Shown: one piece after another, positions 26,088 through 34,699 of the stretch
Layout of the letters: each line of letters begins with the position of its first letter
Position numbering within the stretch: the stretch's first letter is position 1
The notes under the pieces: generated by a model
Seen by the model: the letters and a program-made list of their open reading frames with translations, nothing else
Databases searched by the model: none
Told to the model about the DNA's origin: nothing
Assembly (NCBI GenBank): GCA_022781925.1
Contig: JALESO010000031.1
Coordinates: 1-40,860, forward strand
Direction of reading: 5' to 3'
DNA: 40,860 nt
Source of the DNA: Lachnospiraceae bacterium
Lineage (GTDB): Bacteria > Bacillota > Clostridia > Lachnospirales > Lachnospiraceae
Translations under genes and position numbers: made by a program

Positions 26088-26172
26088 TTTGATCAGGAAA
26101 AGGATTGCAGATATTGATTGACCGATATTGAGTGATCATGTAAAGCAACGGAAGTTTGCAAAGAATTCTGTT

Positions 26173-26260
26173 TATATCAGATGTGAGATGACTCCCATCT
26201 TTATATATGGTGGATAACAAAATTATATTAGTGGTGGGACTCAATCTCCCATCTGATATA
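26173..26260. repeat. Inverted repeat in the gap before dus
   Basis: TATATCAGATG (26173-26183) is the reverse complement of CATCTGATATA (26250-26260), with smaller complementary segments (GATG/CATC, GGGA/TCCC) between. The 88-nt unit could fold as one arm in RNA or be a small repeat element. The rest of this 218-nt gap is AT-rich and shows no gene. Confidence 0.55.
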
Positions 26261-26305
26261 GCTTTCCAATTATAAAAAATATAGCAACAGAGGAAAAAGG
26301 ATAGC

Positions 26306-27352
26306 ATGAACTTATATTTCGCACCGCTGGAGGGAATCGGCGGATATATTTACCGAAATGCACAGGCCGATTATTTTGAAAAAGCAGATAAATATTTTTC
26401 GCCGTTTCTGGCACCGAATCAGAACCGGAGCATCAGTCCGAAGGAGTATAAGGACATTGCACCGGAACACAATGAGAAAATCCATCTGGTTCCGCAGATC
26501 ATGGCGAATAATGCAGAAGTATTTCTGAAAGCAGTGCAGGAGCTGGAACAGCTTGGATATCAGGAAGTGAACCTGAATCTGGGCTGTCCGTCCCGGACGG
26601 TGGTAACAAAATATCGTGGGGCAGGTTTTCTGGCAAAACCGGATGCCCTGGAACAGTTCCTGGAAGAAGTGTACAGTAAGATCAATATTCGTCTGTCCTT
26701 AAAAACGCGTCTTGGAATGGAAGACGCAGAAGAATTTGAACAGCTGCTGGAGATATACAACAAATTCCCGGTGACGGAGCTGATCATTCATCCGAGGGTG
26801 CAGACGGATTATTACAAAAACAAACCGCGGATGGAATGTTTTCTGGAAGCACTGGCAAAATCAAAAAATCCTGTTGTGTACAACGGAGATATTTTTACCG
26901 GAGACTTATATAAGAAACTGATGGCACAGATCTCCATGATAGATATTACTGATACTACTGCCATAGAAAACAGAAGGGAATCGGATCAGACATCTTTGTC
27001 AGAGTGTGACCGGGATACTGCGCAGAAATCCGGCACGGGAAAAACGTTATCCGCTGTCATGCTCGGGCGGGGTGTGCTGGCAGATCCGGCGCTGTTTGGC
27101 GAGATCCGGGGAACACAGACACTTACGAAAGAACGTTTGTGGGAGTTTCATGAACGGCTGCTGGCAGACTATACGGAGGAAATGTCCGGAGAGCGGAATG
27201 TATTGTTTAAAATGAAGGAACTGTGGTTTTATCTGGCCTGGTCCTTTACCAATTCCAAAAAATATGAGAAAAAGATCCGGAAAGCACAGCATCTGACAGA
27301 TTACAGGTTAGTTGTAAAACAGCTGTTTTCAGAGCAGGAAATTGTTTTATGA
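26306..27352 (+). CDS. dus: tRNA-dihydrouridine synthase family protein
   Basis: This 348-residue flavoenzyme reduces uridine to dihydrouridine in tRNA D-loops. It shows the APLEGIG start, the active Cys94 in NLGCPSRT, the KTRLG segment, the IHPR motif, NGDIF and the LGRG phosphate-binding motif. Between NGDIF and LGRG it has roughly 40 residues (about 208-247, polar, with many Asp, Ser and Thr) that most Dus proteins lack. The start, ATG 26306, follows GAGGAAAAGG. It stands alone between GH42 and fprA. Confidence 0.88.
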   Translation: MNLYFAPLEGIGGYIYRNAQADYFEKADKYFSPFLAPNQNRSISPKEYKDIAPEHNEKIHLVPQIMANNAEVFLKAVQELEQLGYQEVNLNLGCPSRTVVTKYRGAGFLAKPDALEQFLEEVYSKINIRLSLKTRLGMEDAEEFEQLLEIYNKFPVTELIIHPRVQTDYYKNKPRMECFLEALAKSKNPVVYNGDIFTGDLYKKLMAQISMIDITDTTAIENRRESDQTSLSECDRDTAQKSGTGKTLSAVMLGRGVLADPALFGEIRGTQTLTKERLWEFHERLLADYTEEMSGERNVLFKMKELWFYLAWSFTNSKKYEKKIRKAQHLTDYRLVVKQLFSEQEIVL

Positions 27353-27380
27353 ACGGGAGCATAAACAGATGCAGTAGGGG

Positions 27381-27409
27381 TTGCGTTTGCCTGCATTTCT
27401 GGCTATAAT
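27381..27409 (+). promoter_or_regulatory. Sigma-A promoter of the fprA-like gene
   Basis: TTGCGT (27381-27386), 17-nt spacer, and a perfect TATAAT (27404-27409), about 140 nt before the start codon. In the 5' leader GCAACCC (27417-27423) can pair with GGGTTGC-like DNA overlapping the -35. Confidence 0.75.
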
Positions 27410-27547
27410 GTGAGGAGCAACCCGTAGTAGTGAGAACTAATCATGTACATTGGATGTGAGGCAGATCCTGCTTATACAGGCGGTGAACAGCAAAACGGAA
27501 TGCATATGAGCGGTTCGAAAATAACAAAATATATGGAGTGTATTACA

Positions 27548-28702
27548 ATGAAAATTACAGAGGATATTATTTATGTAGGCGTAAATGATCATGACGTGGA
27601 TCTGTTTGAGGGACAGTATATCGTTCCAAATGGAATGGCATACAATTCTTATGTGATCCGTGATGAAAAAATCGCCATTATGGATACCGTAGATGGTAAT
27701 TTCGGAGAAGAATGGCTGGCAAATATTGAGAAAGCACTGGATGGTGCGACACCGGATTATCTGGTTGTTCAGCATATGGAGCCAGATCACGCAGCAAATA
27801 TCCAGGTGTTTGCAGAAAAATATCCGGATGCACAGATCGTTGGAAATGCAAAGACATTTACCATGATGAAAAACTTTTTCCGCGGATTAAATCTGGATGG
27901 AAAAACAGTTGAAGTAAAAAATGGTGAGGCACTGACACTTGGAAAACATGTGCTGAATTTTGTATTTGCACCGATGGTTCACTGGCCGGAAGTTATGGTG
28001 ACATACGACAGCACAGATAAAGTTCTGTTTTCCGCAGATGGATTTGGAAAATTCGGTGCTCTGGATGTGGAAGAAGACTGGGATTGCGAAGCACGCCGTT
28101 ACTATATCGGAATTGTCGGAAAATACGGTGCGCAGGTACAGAACCTGCTGAAAGCAGCTGCAACACTGGACATTCAGATCATCTGCCCGTTACACGGACC
28201 GGTTCTGACAGAGAATCTGGGACATTATATTGAAAAATACAACATCTGGTCTTCCTATGGGGTGGAGTCTGAAGGTGTTATGATCGCATATGCATCTGTG
28301 TATGGCAATACAAAAAAAGCAGCAGAACTGCTGGCTGAAAAACTGCAGGCAAAAGGCTGCCCGAAGGTAGTGGTATGTGATCTTGCCCGTGAGGATATGG
28401 CAGAGGCAGTAGAGGATGCATTCCGTTATGGAAAACTGGTTCTTGCAAGTGTAACTTACAATGCAGATGTATTTCCGTTCATGAAGACTTTCATCGAGCA
28501 TCTGACTGAGCGTAATTACCAGAAACGTACCATCGGTCTGATTGAGAATGGTTCCTGGGCTCCGACAGCTGCCCGTGTAATGACAGGCATGTTCGAGAAG
28601 AGCAAAGACATCACATGGCTTGCGCATTCTGTGAAGATCATGTCTTCTCTCAGTGAAGAAAATGAGAAAGAACTTGATGCCATGGCAGAGGAACTTTTAT
28701 AA
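27548..28702 (+). CDS. fprA: FprA-family A-type flavoprotein (oxygen/NO reductase)
   Basis: This 384-residue flavodiiron protein reduces O2 to water or NO to N2O and protects anaerobes. The diiron ligands are all visible: His76, Glu78, Asp80 and His81 (HMEPDH), His145, Asp164 and His216. A flavodoxin-like FMN domain follows (about 250-384, start AYASVYGNTKKAA). There is no rubredoxin or flavin reductase extension, so electrons must come from a separate partner. The start is ATG 27548, preceded by a GGAGTG. A strong promoter precedes it and a long leader (about 130 nt) is present. Other in-frame upstream codons lack support. Confidence 0.93.
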   Translation: MKITEDIIYVGVNDHDVDLFEGQYIVPNGMAYNSYVIRDEKIAIMDTVDGNFGEEWLANIEKALDGATPDYLVVQHMEPDHAANIQVFAEKYPDAQIVGNAKTFTMMKNFFRGLNLDGKTVEVKNGEALTLGKHVLNFVFAPMVHWPEVMVTYDSTDKVLFSADGFGKFGALDVEEDWDCEARRYYIGIVGKYGAQVQNLLKAAATLDIQIICPLHGPVLTENLGHYIEKYNIWSSYGVESEGVMIAYASVYGNTKKAAELLAEKLQAKGCPKVVVCDLAREDMAEAVEDAFRYGKLVLASVTYNADVFPFMKTFIEHLTERNYQKRTIGLIENGSWAPTAARVMTGMFEKSKDITWLAHSVKIMSSLSEENEKELDAMAEELL

Positions 28703-28747
28703 AATCTTTGTTTGGCTTGTTGGTGGCTAAAATTTAATTTTTAATAC

Positions 28748-28915
28748 GAAAACGAAGCATCCTGTCAGGACGCTAGACGCTCACTACCCTCATTTCACGT
28801 CGTTTTCATCGCGCTCGTTCCCACGCCTGAAAAAGAGGTCGTTCCCACTCGCGCAAAAACTCGTGAAACTCGGTCGTTTGCTTAATCGCTTACCTTGACA
28901 GGATGCTTCGTTTTC
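28748..28915. repeat. 168-bp element with 20-bp perfect terminal inverted repeats
   Basis: The 20 bp at 28748-28767 (starting GAAAACGAAGCATCC) recur as the exact reverse complement at 28896-28915. The 128 nt between contain two copies of TCGTTCCCAC and no reading frame. It fills the gap between convergent genes, so it can act as a bidirectional transcription stop. The length and ends also fit a MITE-like or other dispersed repeat. Confidence 0.85.
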
Positions 28916-28944
28916 TGTATTTACACAGTGAAATAGTTAGCCAT

Positions 28945-29250
28945 TTACACGAAAAGCTCCAGCACGAATACCACGACGCAGGACAGCACGGCCACCTGAA
29001 ACAGACTGCGTCCGCACCAGGCCAGTATGATTCCTACCACCAGAGCGGCAAGTCCGGCAACGGGACTGTTTGTTGCTTCCATGATAGCCGGAAATGTCAT
29101 GACTGCCAGTGTGACGTAAGGCACATAGTACAGAAATGACCGGATGGTTTTATTTTTGATTTCTCTGCGGATCAGTGTCAGCGGCAGGACACGGATCAGG
29201 TAGGTCACGGCAAACATGACCAGAATGTAGATATAGATATTATGCTGCAT
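28945..29250 (-). CDS. azlD: AzlD-like branched-chain amino acid exporter subunit
   Basis: This 101-residue protein has three or four hydrophobic helices with the RVLPL segment near residue 20 and YVPYVTLAVMTFP (about 42-54), as in AzlD. With AzlC it exports branched-chain amino acids. It overlaps azlC by 11 nt, so the two are translated together. Confidence 0.85.
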   Translation of the reverse strand: MQHNIYIYILVMFAVTYLIRVLPLTLIRREIKNKTIRSFLYYVPYVTLAVMTFPAIMEATNSPVAGLAALVVGIILAWCGRSLFQVAVLSCVVVFVLELFV

Positions 29251-29965
29251 GTTCGTCTTCCTCCTTTACCGGGAACAGGATCGCTGCGATGCCTGCGATC
29301 ACCACCGTGAGAATGATGGTGCGGATGCCGGATGAAATATTTGAGATCACCGGCAGCCGGGAGAAGATATAGCTGGAAACCATGGAGATGGTCACCAGTG
29401 CCGCGATCACTTTGCTTTTGCGTGCAGGTGGAATGATGATGGCAAGAAACATGCCGTACAGACCGACACTCAACGCACTTACAATGTTTGTTGGCAGGAT
29501 GTTTCCCATGATAACACCGAAAAATGTACCGAGACTCCATCCCGGAATGGCGACGGTCATCATGCCGTAATTGTAAAAAGGATTCAGTTTTCCGGGTTCC
29601 GATACGGCGACACCGAAGATCTCGTCGGTGACGTCATAGCCTACCAGCATGCGGTGCAGCAGACCGGTTTCAGAAGAAAACTTCTGACTCAGGGAGCAGG
29701 ACATCAGCAGATAACGTGCGTTTGCCACAAGCTCCATCAGGATCATTTCAAAATAAGTGCCACCGGCTGCGATTACGGTAAAGCCCGCATACTGACCGGC
29801 GGAAGCGTTACAGGCGAGACTGGTGAGCATAGCCTGCCAGGCTGTCATACCTGCATTTCGGGCAGTGATACCCAGTGTAAAAGAAACCGCGAGATAGCCG
29901 AGACAGATCGGCATACCGTTCTTAATTCCTTTCAGATAATAATATTTGTTTTTCTGTCTGTCCAT
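29240..29965 (-). CDS. azlC: AzlC-like branched-chain amino acid exporter subunit
   Basis: This 241-residue membrane protein has about eight hydrophobic segments, and the N-terminal part (PICLGYLAVSFTLGITARNAGM and NASAGQYAGFTVIAAGGTYFEMI regions) is typical of AzlC. It forms a pair with AzlD for amino acid efflux. ATG at 29963-29965 follows AAGGGGA. It is divergent from the MATE gene, with a 258-nt gap that holds the MATE promoter. Confidence 0.88.
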   Translation of the reverse strand: MDRQKNKYYYLKGIKNGMPICLGYLAVSFTLGITARNAGMTAWQAMLTSLACNASAGQYAGFTVIAAGGTYFEMILMELVANARYLLMSCSLSQKFSSETGLLHRMLVGYDVTDEIFGVAVSEPGKLNPFYNYGMMTVAIPGWSLGTFFGVIMGNILPTNIVSALSVGLYGMFLAIIIPPARKSKVIAALVTISMVSSYIFSRLPVISNISSGIRTIILTVVIAGIAAILFPVKEEDEHAA

Positions 29966-30074
29966 TGTTGTATGTATCCCCTTGTAAATCGAATATACGA
30001 TAAGCCAGTGCCAACCGCTACGGATTTTTTGCAGACATATGGTTCTGACACTGTATATTAGTGTAACATTTCAC

Positions 30075-30103
30075 TTGCATTTCGTCCAATAAATCTTTAT
30101 ACT
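30075..30103 (+). promoter_or_regulatory. Sigma-A promoter of the MATE gene
   Basis: TTGCAT (30075-30080), 17-nt spacer, TATACT (30098-30103). It leaves a leader of about 114 nt with small stems (CGCC with GGCG near 30157-30167). No known riboswitch consensus was recognised. Confidence 0.65.
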
Positions 30104-30223
30104 TTCTAAGGTTGACGAGAGATAGAATCGTTTTCCGGGTACAGAAAGGGGAAAGCGCCTCTGGCGGAAGCAGTGGATCCGTGAAAATGATCTGTGTACA
30201 GGTATAAATGGGAGAAAAAGAAA

Positions 30224-31555
30224 ATGACGAAAACAAAAACGCTGACAGAGGGAACACCCTGGAAACAGATCCTGCTGTTTTCCATTCCGATTTTCTGGGG
30301 AAATGTGTTTCAGCTGTTGTACAGCCTGGTAGATACAAAAATTGTAGGAAGTACGCTGGGAACGGAAGCACTGGCGGCAGTGGGGTCCGTGTCCACGTTA
30401 CATACGCTGATGACCGGATTCCTGAATGGTCTGACGCTTGGATTTTCCCTGATTACAGCCATGTGTTTCGGGGCAAAAAACAGGGAACGGCTGAAGATGT
30501 CCTTTGCGACAGCAATCTCACTTGGGGTACTGACTACGGCGGTTCTGGTGGTGGTGCTGATGATTTTTCTGCATCCGGTGCTGAATCTGCTGCATGTACC
30601 GCAGGCACAGTATGAGATGGCATATGCCTATATCAGTGTGCTGATCGTCGGGCTGTTTGCCACGCTGTTTTACAATCTGTGTGCCAATACGCTGCGGGCC
30701 ATCGGAGATGCACTGACACCGCTGATCTTTCTGATCGTGGCAACGGTGAGCAACATCGGGCTGGATTATCTGTTTATCCTGGGATTTCAGACCGGAGTGC
30801 AGGGAGCTGCCTATGCCACTGTGCTGGCGCAGCTGCTGTCTGTGGTGCTGTGTCTGATCCGTATTTTCCGGAAATTCCCGATCATGCATATCCAGAAAGC
30901 AGACTTTCAGTTTGACCGGGAACTGGTTGCGGAAATGTATAAAAGCGGCCTTTCCATGGGGCTGATGTCCTGTCTGGTCGGTATCGGAACGATCCTGCTG
31001 CAGTCTGCCATCAACACTCTGGGAACAACGGTCATTGTAGCGCACACTGCGGCCCGGAAAGTATTTGAGATCATGTCTCTGCCAAACAGTGTGCTCGGTT
31101 CTGCCATGGCGACGTATTGTGGACAGAATTACGGCGCAAAACGGTTTGACCGGATCCGGCAGGGAATCCGTGCTTCCCTGATCATTGCAGTGGTCTGGGC
31201 CGGTGTGGTTTTCCTGATCTGCCACACGATAGAAGGAAAACTGATCCAGTTTGTGGCAAGTACCACCAACCCGGATGTGGTCTACTGGGGCAGCACCTAT
31301 CTGAAAGTGGACATGTCCTTTATCGTGGTCTGTGGTGTGATCGTTATATTGCGAAACTCCATGCAGGGATTTGGAGACCGTGTCATTCCGGTGTTTTCCA
31401 GCTGTATCGAACTTGCGGGAAAAATCATATTTGCCTTTGTATTTGCACCGATGTTTGCATACTGGGGCATTATCTGGGCGGAACCGGTGGTGTGGATCGC
31501 CATGGTGATCCCGCTGATCGTGAAGGTGGTTCATGTGTTGAAAAAGGAAGCATAA
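30224..31555 (+). CDS. MATE-family multidrug/cation efflux transporter
   Basis: This 443-residue protein has about 12 hydrophobic helices. The start (PWKQILLFSIPIFWGNVFQLLYSLVD) and the second-half repeat match the MATE family, which exports drugs or cationic metabolites using sodium or proton gradients. ATG 30224 follows GGGAGAAAAAG. It is a single gene with its own promoter. The substrate is unknown. Confidence 0.9.
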   Translation: MTKTKTLTEGTPWKQILLFSIPIFWGNVFQLLYSLVDTKIVGSTLGTEALAAVGSVSTLHTLMTGFLNGLTLGFSLITAMCFGAKNRERLKMSFATAISLGVLTTAVLVVVLMIFLHPVLNLLHVPQAQYEMAYAYISVLIVGLFATLFYNLCANTLRAIGDALTPLIFLIVATVSNIGLDYLFILGFQTGVQGAAYATVLAQLLSVVLCLIRIFRKFPIMHIQKADFQFDRELVAEMYKSGLSMGLMSCLVGIGTILLQSAINTLGTTVIVAHTAARKVFEIMSLPNSVLGSAMATYCGQNYGAKRFDRIRQGIRASLIIAVVWAGVVFLICHTIEGKLIQFVASTTNPDVVYWGSTYLKVDMSFIVVCGVIVILRNSMQGFGDRVIPVFSSCIELAGKIIFAFVFAPMFAYWGIIWAEPVVWIAMVIPLIVKVVHVLKKEA

Positions 31556-31621
31556 GGGAGCACTTTCAGAATTTATAGATGCTTTTTGAAAAAATATACC
31601 CGCTATGAAATAAAATAGTTG

Positions 31622-31650
31622 TTGATTTATAGAGAGAGAACAGATAGAAT
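31622..31650 (+). promoter_or_regulatory. Putative promoter of metA
   Basis: TTGATT (31622-31627), 17-nt spacer, TAGAAT (31645-31650). Transcription would start just before the first leader hairpin. Confidence 0.55.
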
Positions 31651-31660
31651 AGAACCATCT

Positions 31661-31729
31661 GCGAAGATGAAAGCGTGTCTTCGCCATTCATAACGCTCGT
31701 CAGGCACACGGGTGTTTCATAACGTGTGC
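31661..31729 (+). promoter_or_regulatory. Structured 5' leader of metA (two hairpins)
   Basis: GCGAAGA (31661-31667) pairs with TCTTCGC (31678-31684). GCACACG (31704-31710) pairs with CGTGTGC (31723-31729). TTCATAACG occurs in both the spacer and the second loop. The S-box SAM-I core was not found. It may control methionine synthesis, but this is inference. Confidence 0.55.
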
Positions 31730-31771
31730 AGGCTGAGCCGTATGAAGAAAAAACAAAAGGAGGAAAAGGAT

Positions 31772-32686
31772 ATGCCGATTAAAATACCAGATTCACTGCC
31801 GGCAACAGCAGTTCTTGAAAGCGAGAATATTTTTGTTATGACGGAGTATCGGGCGATGCATCAGGATATCCGTCCCCTGAACGTGCTGATCCTGAATCTG
31901 ATGCCTACAAAGGTAGTTACAGAGAATCAGCTGCTTCGGAAACTTTCAAACACACCGCTTCAGATCAAGGTAGAATTTTTACAGACTGCCAGCTACACAC
32001 CTCAGCATGTGGATACGGAGCATATGGAATCATTCTACACGACATTTGAACAGGTGAAGGACCGCTGGTTCGACGGACTGATCATTACAGGCGCACCACT
32101 GGCGTTTGTGCCGTATGAAGAAGTACATTACTGGAAAGAACTTTGCAATATCATGGACTGGGCAAAGACACATGTACACTCTACGATGCACATCTGCTGG
32201 GGAGCACTGGCAGGACTCTATTATCATTTCGGTATCCCGACCGTGGAATACCCGGAAAAACTTTCCGGTGTGTATTCCAATACCGTACTGAAACAGAGTT
32301 CACCGTTATTCCGTGGATTCGATGATGTGTTCAATGCGCCGCATTCCCGTGAGGTTGGTATTCTCAAAGAGGACGTGGACAAAGTTCCGGAACTGGAACT
32401 GATCGCAGACAGCGAAGCGGGCGGACCGACGATTTTGAAAACGACGGATTCCAAAAACTTTTTTGTGCTTTGTCATCTGGAATATGATGCCAATACACTG
32501 GAACTCGAGTACAAACGTGACCTGGAAAAAGGACTGAACCCGCATGTTCCGTACAATTACTACCCAGATGATGATCCGACCAAGAAACCGGTGGTTACCT
32601 GGCGTTCCGCAGGACAGCTGCTGTTTTCCAACTGGCTGAATTACTATGTATATCAGACCACACCGTATGATATCGGAAATAAATAA
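31772..32686 (+). CDS. metA: Homoserine O-acyltransferase MetA
   Basis: This 304-residue enzyme activates homoserine for methionine synthesis by transferring an acetyl or succinyl group. It has the catalytic Cys142 in HICWGALAG, the PHSRE segment with the catalytic His and Glu, and the VPYNYYP and SNWLNYYVYQ family signatures. Residue 111, which in characterised members selects acetyl-CoA (Glu) or succinyl-CoA (Gly), is Ala here, so acyl preference cannot be called. ATG 31772 follows AGGAGG. It stands as a single gene with a structured leader and strong terminator. Confidence 0.92.
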   Translation: MPIKIPDSLPATAVLESENIFVMTEYRAMHQDIRPLNVLILNLMPTKVVTENQLLRKLSNTPLQIKVEFLQTASYTPQHVDTEHMESFYTTFEQVKDRWFDGLIITGAPLAFVPYEEVHYWKELCNIMDWAKTHVHSTMHICWGALAGLYYHFGIPTVEYPEKLSGVYSNTVLKQSSPLFRGFDDVFNAPHSREVGILKEDVDKVPELELIADSEAGGPTILKTTDSKNFFVLCHLEYDANTLELEYKRDLEKGLNPHVPYNYYPDDDPTKKPVVTWRSAGQLLFSNWLNYYVYQTTPYDIGNK

Positions 32687-32728
32687 GATTTCTGAGTCAG
32701 ATAAGATCATTTAGAAGCTTTATGAAAA

Positions 32729-32801
32729 AACATCTCAGAGTACGTTAGATATGTCTGCATAGACGGCAGAGTATATTACAGTACGCTGGGATGTTTTTTT
32801 G
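32729..32801 (+). terminator. Intrinsic terminator after metA
   Basis: AACATCTCAGAGTAC (32729-32743) pairs with GTACGCTGGGATGTT (32781-32795) with one wobble and one mismatch; an inner TCTGC/GCAGA stem and seven or more T follow. Confidence 0.75.
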
Positions 32802-32933
32802 TTTATAAATATTTATTGAGAAGTTCGGTAAAACAGGTGCGGATTATACAGATTAAGAGTTGCGAAGCATAAAATATCAAAGTATAATCGAATTATATAA
32901 AAAGAGCGGAAATGATAAAAGGTGGTGATTTGT

Positions 32934-34622
32934 ATGGAACGAAGGATCGCAATTGGTATTCAACGGTTTGACACATTGCGGGAAAACAATTACTTTTACA
33001 TTGATAAAACAGATTTTATCAGAGAATGGTGGGAAGCCGGCGATGCAGTTACACTGATCACGCGTCCACGCCGTTTTGGAAAAACATTGAATATGAGCAT
33101 GGTGGAGCAGTTTTTCTCTCAAACATATGCAGAACGTGAAGATCTGTTTCAGGGATTGAAAATCTGGCAGGAGGATCACTATCAAAAACTTCAGGGAACA
33201 TATCCGGTGATCAGTGTGTCCTTCGCAAATGTCAAGGACGACAGCTATGCAAATGCTTATCGAAAAATCTGTCAGCTGATTTCAGATATTTATGCACGGC
33301 ATAGTTATCTGCTTAAAAGTGAACTGTTACAGGAATCGGACAGAATGTATTTTCGCAGTGTCAGGGTTGGCATGGATGAGGCAACTGCGTCCATGGCATT
33401 ATACAAACTCAGTGACTACATGTATCGGTATTATGGGCGGAATGTCATAATACTTCTGGATGAATATGATACTCCAATGCAGGAAGCATATGTGGGCGGC
33501 TTCTGGCCGGAACTGACAAATTTTATCCGAAATCTGCTGAATGCTACATTTAAAACGAATCCATGGCTGGAACGGGCTCTACTGACGGGAATTACCCGTG
33601 TGAGTAACGAATCCATTTTTTCAGATCTTAATCATTTGAAAGTAGTAACGACAACGTCGGAGGAATATGCAGATTCTTTTGGCTTTTCAGAAGCAGAAGT
33701 ATTTGCTGCCATGGATGAATATGGCTATACACAAAAAGAAGAGATAAAACGTTGGTATGACGGTTTCGCATTCGGCAGTCAGAAGGATATTTATAATCCA
33801 TGGTCGATTCTGAATTATCTGGATACGGGAAAGGTGGCACCCTATTGGGCGAATACAAGCTCCAATCATCTGGTAGGAAAGTTGATTCAGGAGGGAAGTC
33901 GTGAAATTAAGATTTCGTTTGAAAGGCTGTTGAACGGAAAATCAATTCGTACTACGGTGGAGGAGCAGATTGCGTATGAACAGCTGGATATGAGTGAGCG
34001 TGCGGTCTGGAGTCTTTTGCTGGCCAGTGGTTATATGAAAGTGTTGTCATATGAAAAATATGATCCGATGGGAGAAAGCCTTCCGGAATATGAACTGACA
34101 CTGACGAATCTGGAAGTCAGACTGATGTTTCGCAATATGGTGACCCAGTGGTTTTCACAGGCAGAATCTGATTATAATGATTTTCTGAAAGCACTTTTGC
34201 TCGGTGATGTAGATGCGATGAATGAATATATGAACCGGGTGGCGCTTGTTACGTTCAGTTCTTTTGATACGGGGAAACATCCGTCTGTAAAGAGTGAGCC
34301 GGAGCGCTTTTATCATGGATTTGTGCTGGGACTGATGGTAAATCTGCAGGACCGGTATTATATTACCTCGAATCGTGAGAGTGGATTTGGCAGATATGAT
34401 ATCCTGCTGGAACCGAAACATACATCAGATGATGCAATTATTATTGAATTTAAGGTGCAAAATATCAGACGGGAAAAAAATCTGGAAGATACGCTTCGAT
34501 GTGCGTTACAGCAGATTGAAGAGAAAAAATATGATACAGAACTTTTAAAAAAAGGCATTTCGCCGAAGCGGATTCGAAAATATGGATTTGCTTTTTTCGG
34601 AAAAGAAGTTCTGATTGGATGA
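32934..34622 (+). CDS. AAA-ATPase-like protein with C-terminal PD-(D/E)XK nuclease domain
   Basis: This 562-residue protein has an AAA-ATPase-like domain with a P-loop (RPRRFGKT, Lys50) and Walker B (VIILLDEYDTPM, about 169-180). The C-terminus carries a PD-(D/E)XK nuclease-like core, GRYDILL followed by IIIEFKVQ. This pairing is abundant in gut Clostridia and Bacteroidota. Its role is unknown; defence or mobile-element functions have been suspected. ATG 32934 follows GGTGGTGA. It lies alone, with no partner gene, between metA and the Agr locus. Confidence 0.85.
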   Translation: MERRIAIGIQRFDTLRENNYFYIDKTDFIREWWEAGDAVTLITRPRRFGKTLNMSMVEQFFSQTYAEREDLFQGLKIWQEDHYQKLQGTYPVISVSFANVKDDSYANAYRKICQLISDIYARHSYLLKSELLQESDRMYFRSVRVGMDEATASMALYKLSDYMYRYYGRNVIILLDEYDTPMQEAYVGGFWPELTNFIRNLLNATFKTNPWLERALLTGITRVSNESIFSDLNHLKVVTTTSEEYADSFGFSEAEVFAAMDEYGYTQKEEIKRWYDGFAFGSQKDIYNPWSILNYLDTGKVAPYWANTSSNHLVGKLIQEGSREIKISFERLLNGKSIRTTVEEQIAYEQLDMSERAVWSLLLASGYMKVLSYEKYDPMGESLPEYELTLTNLEVRLMFRNMVTQWFSQAESDYNDFLKALLLGDVDAMNEYMNRVALVTFSSFDTGKHPSVKSEPERFYHGFVLGLMVNLQDRYYITSNRESGFGRYDILLEPKHTSDDAIIIEFKVQNIRREKNLEDTLRCALQQIEEKKYDTELLKKGISPKRIRKYGFAFFGKEVLIG

Positions 34623-34630
34623 GAACATGG

Positions 34631-34658
34631 AATGGCAGGATTGATGAATCCTGCCATT
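34631..34658. terminator. Hairpin between convergent genes
   Basis: AATGGCAGGATT (34631-34642) pairs perfectly with AATCCTGCCATT (34647-34658) around a GATG loop. It lies between the ATPase gene and the minus-strand histidine kinase gene. There is no T run on the plus side, so termination strength is uncertain. Confidence 0.5.
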
Positions 34659-34699
34659 TAAAAAATGAGTGGTAATTTTCATTAGTAACGAAATGGGTG

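Noticed and set aside
30104-30223. Guanidine or c-di-GMP riboswitch before the MATE gene
   Set aside because: Consensus elements of ykkC, mini-ykkC and GEMM classes were not recognisable.
31560-31771. SAM-I (S-box) riboswitch before metA
   Set aside because: The conserved core sequences of SAM-I were not found; only simple hairpins are present.
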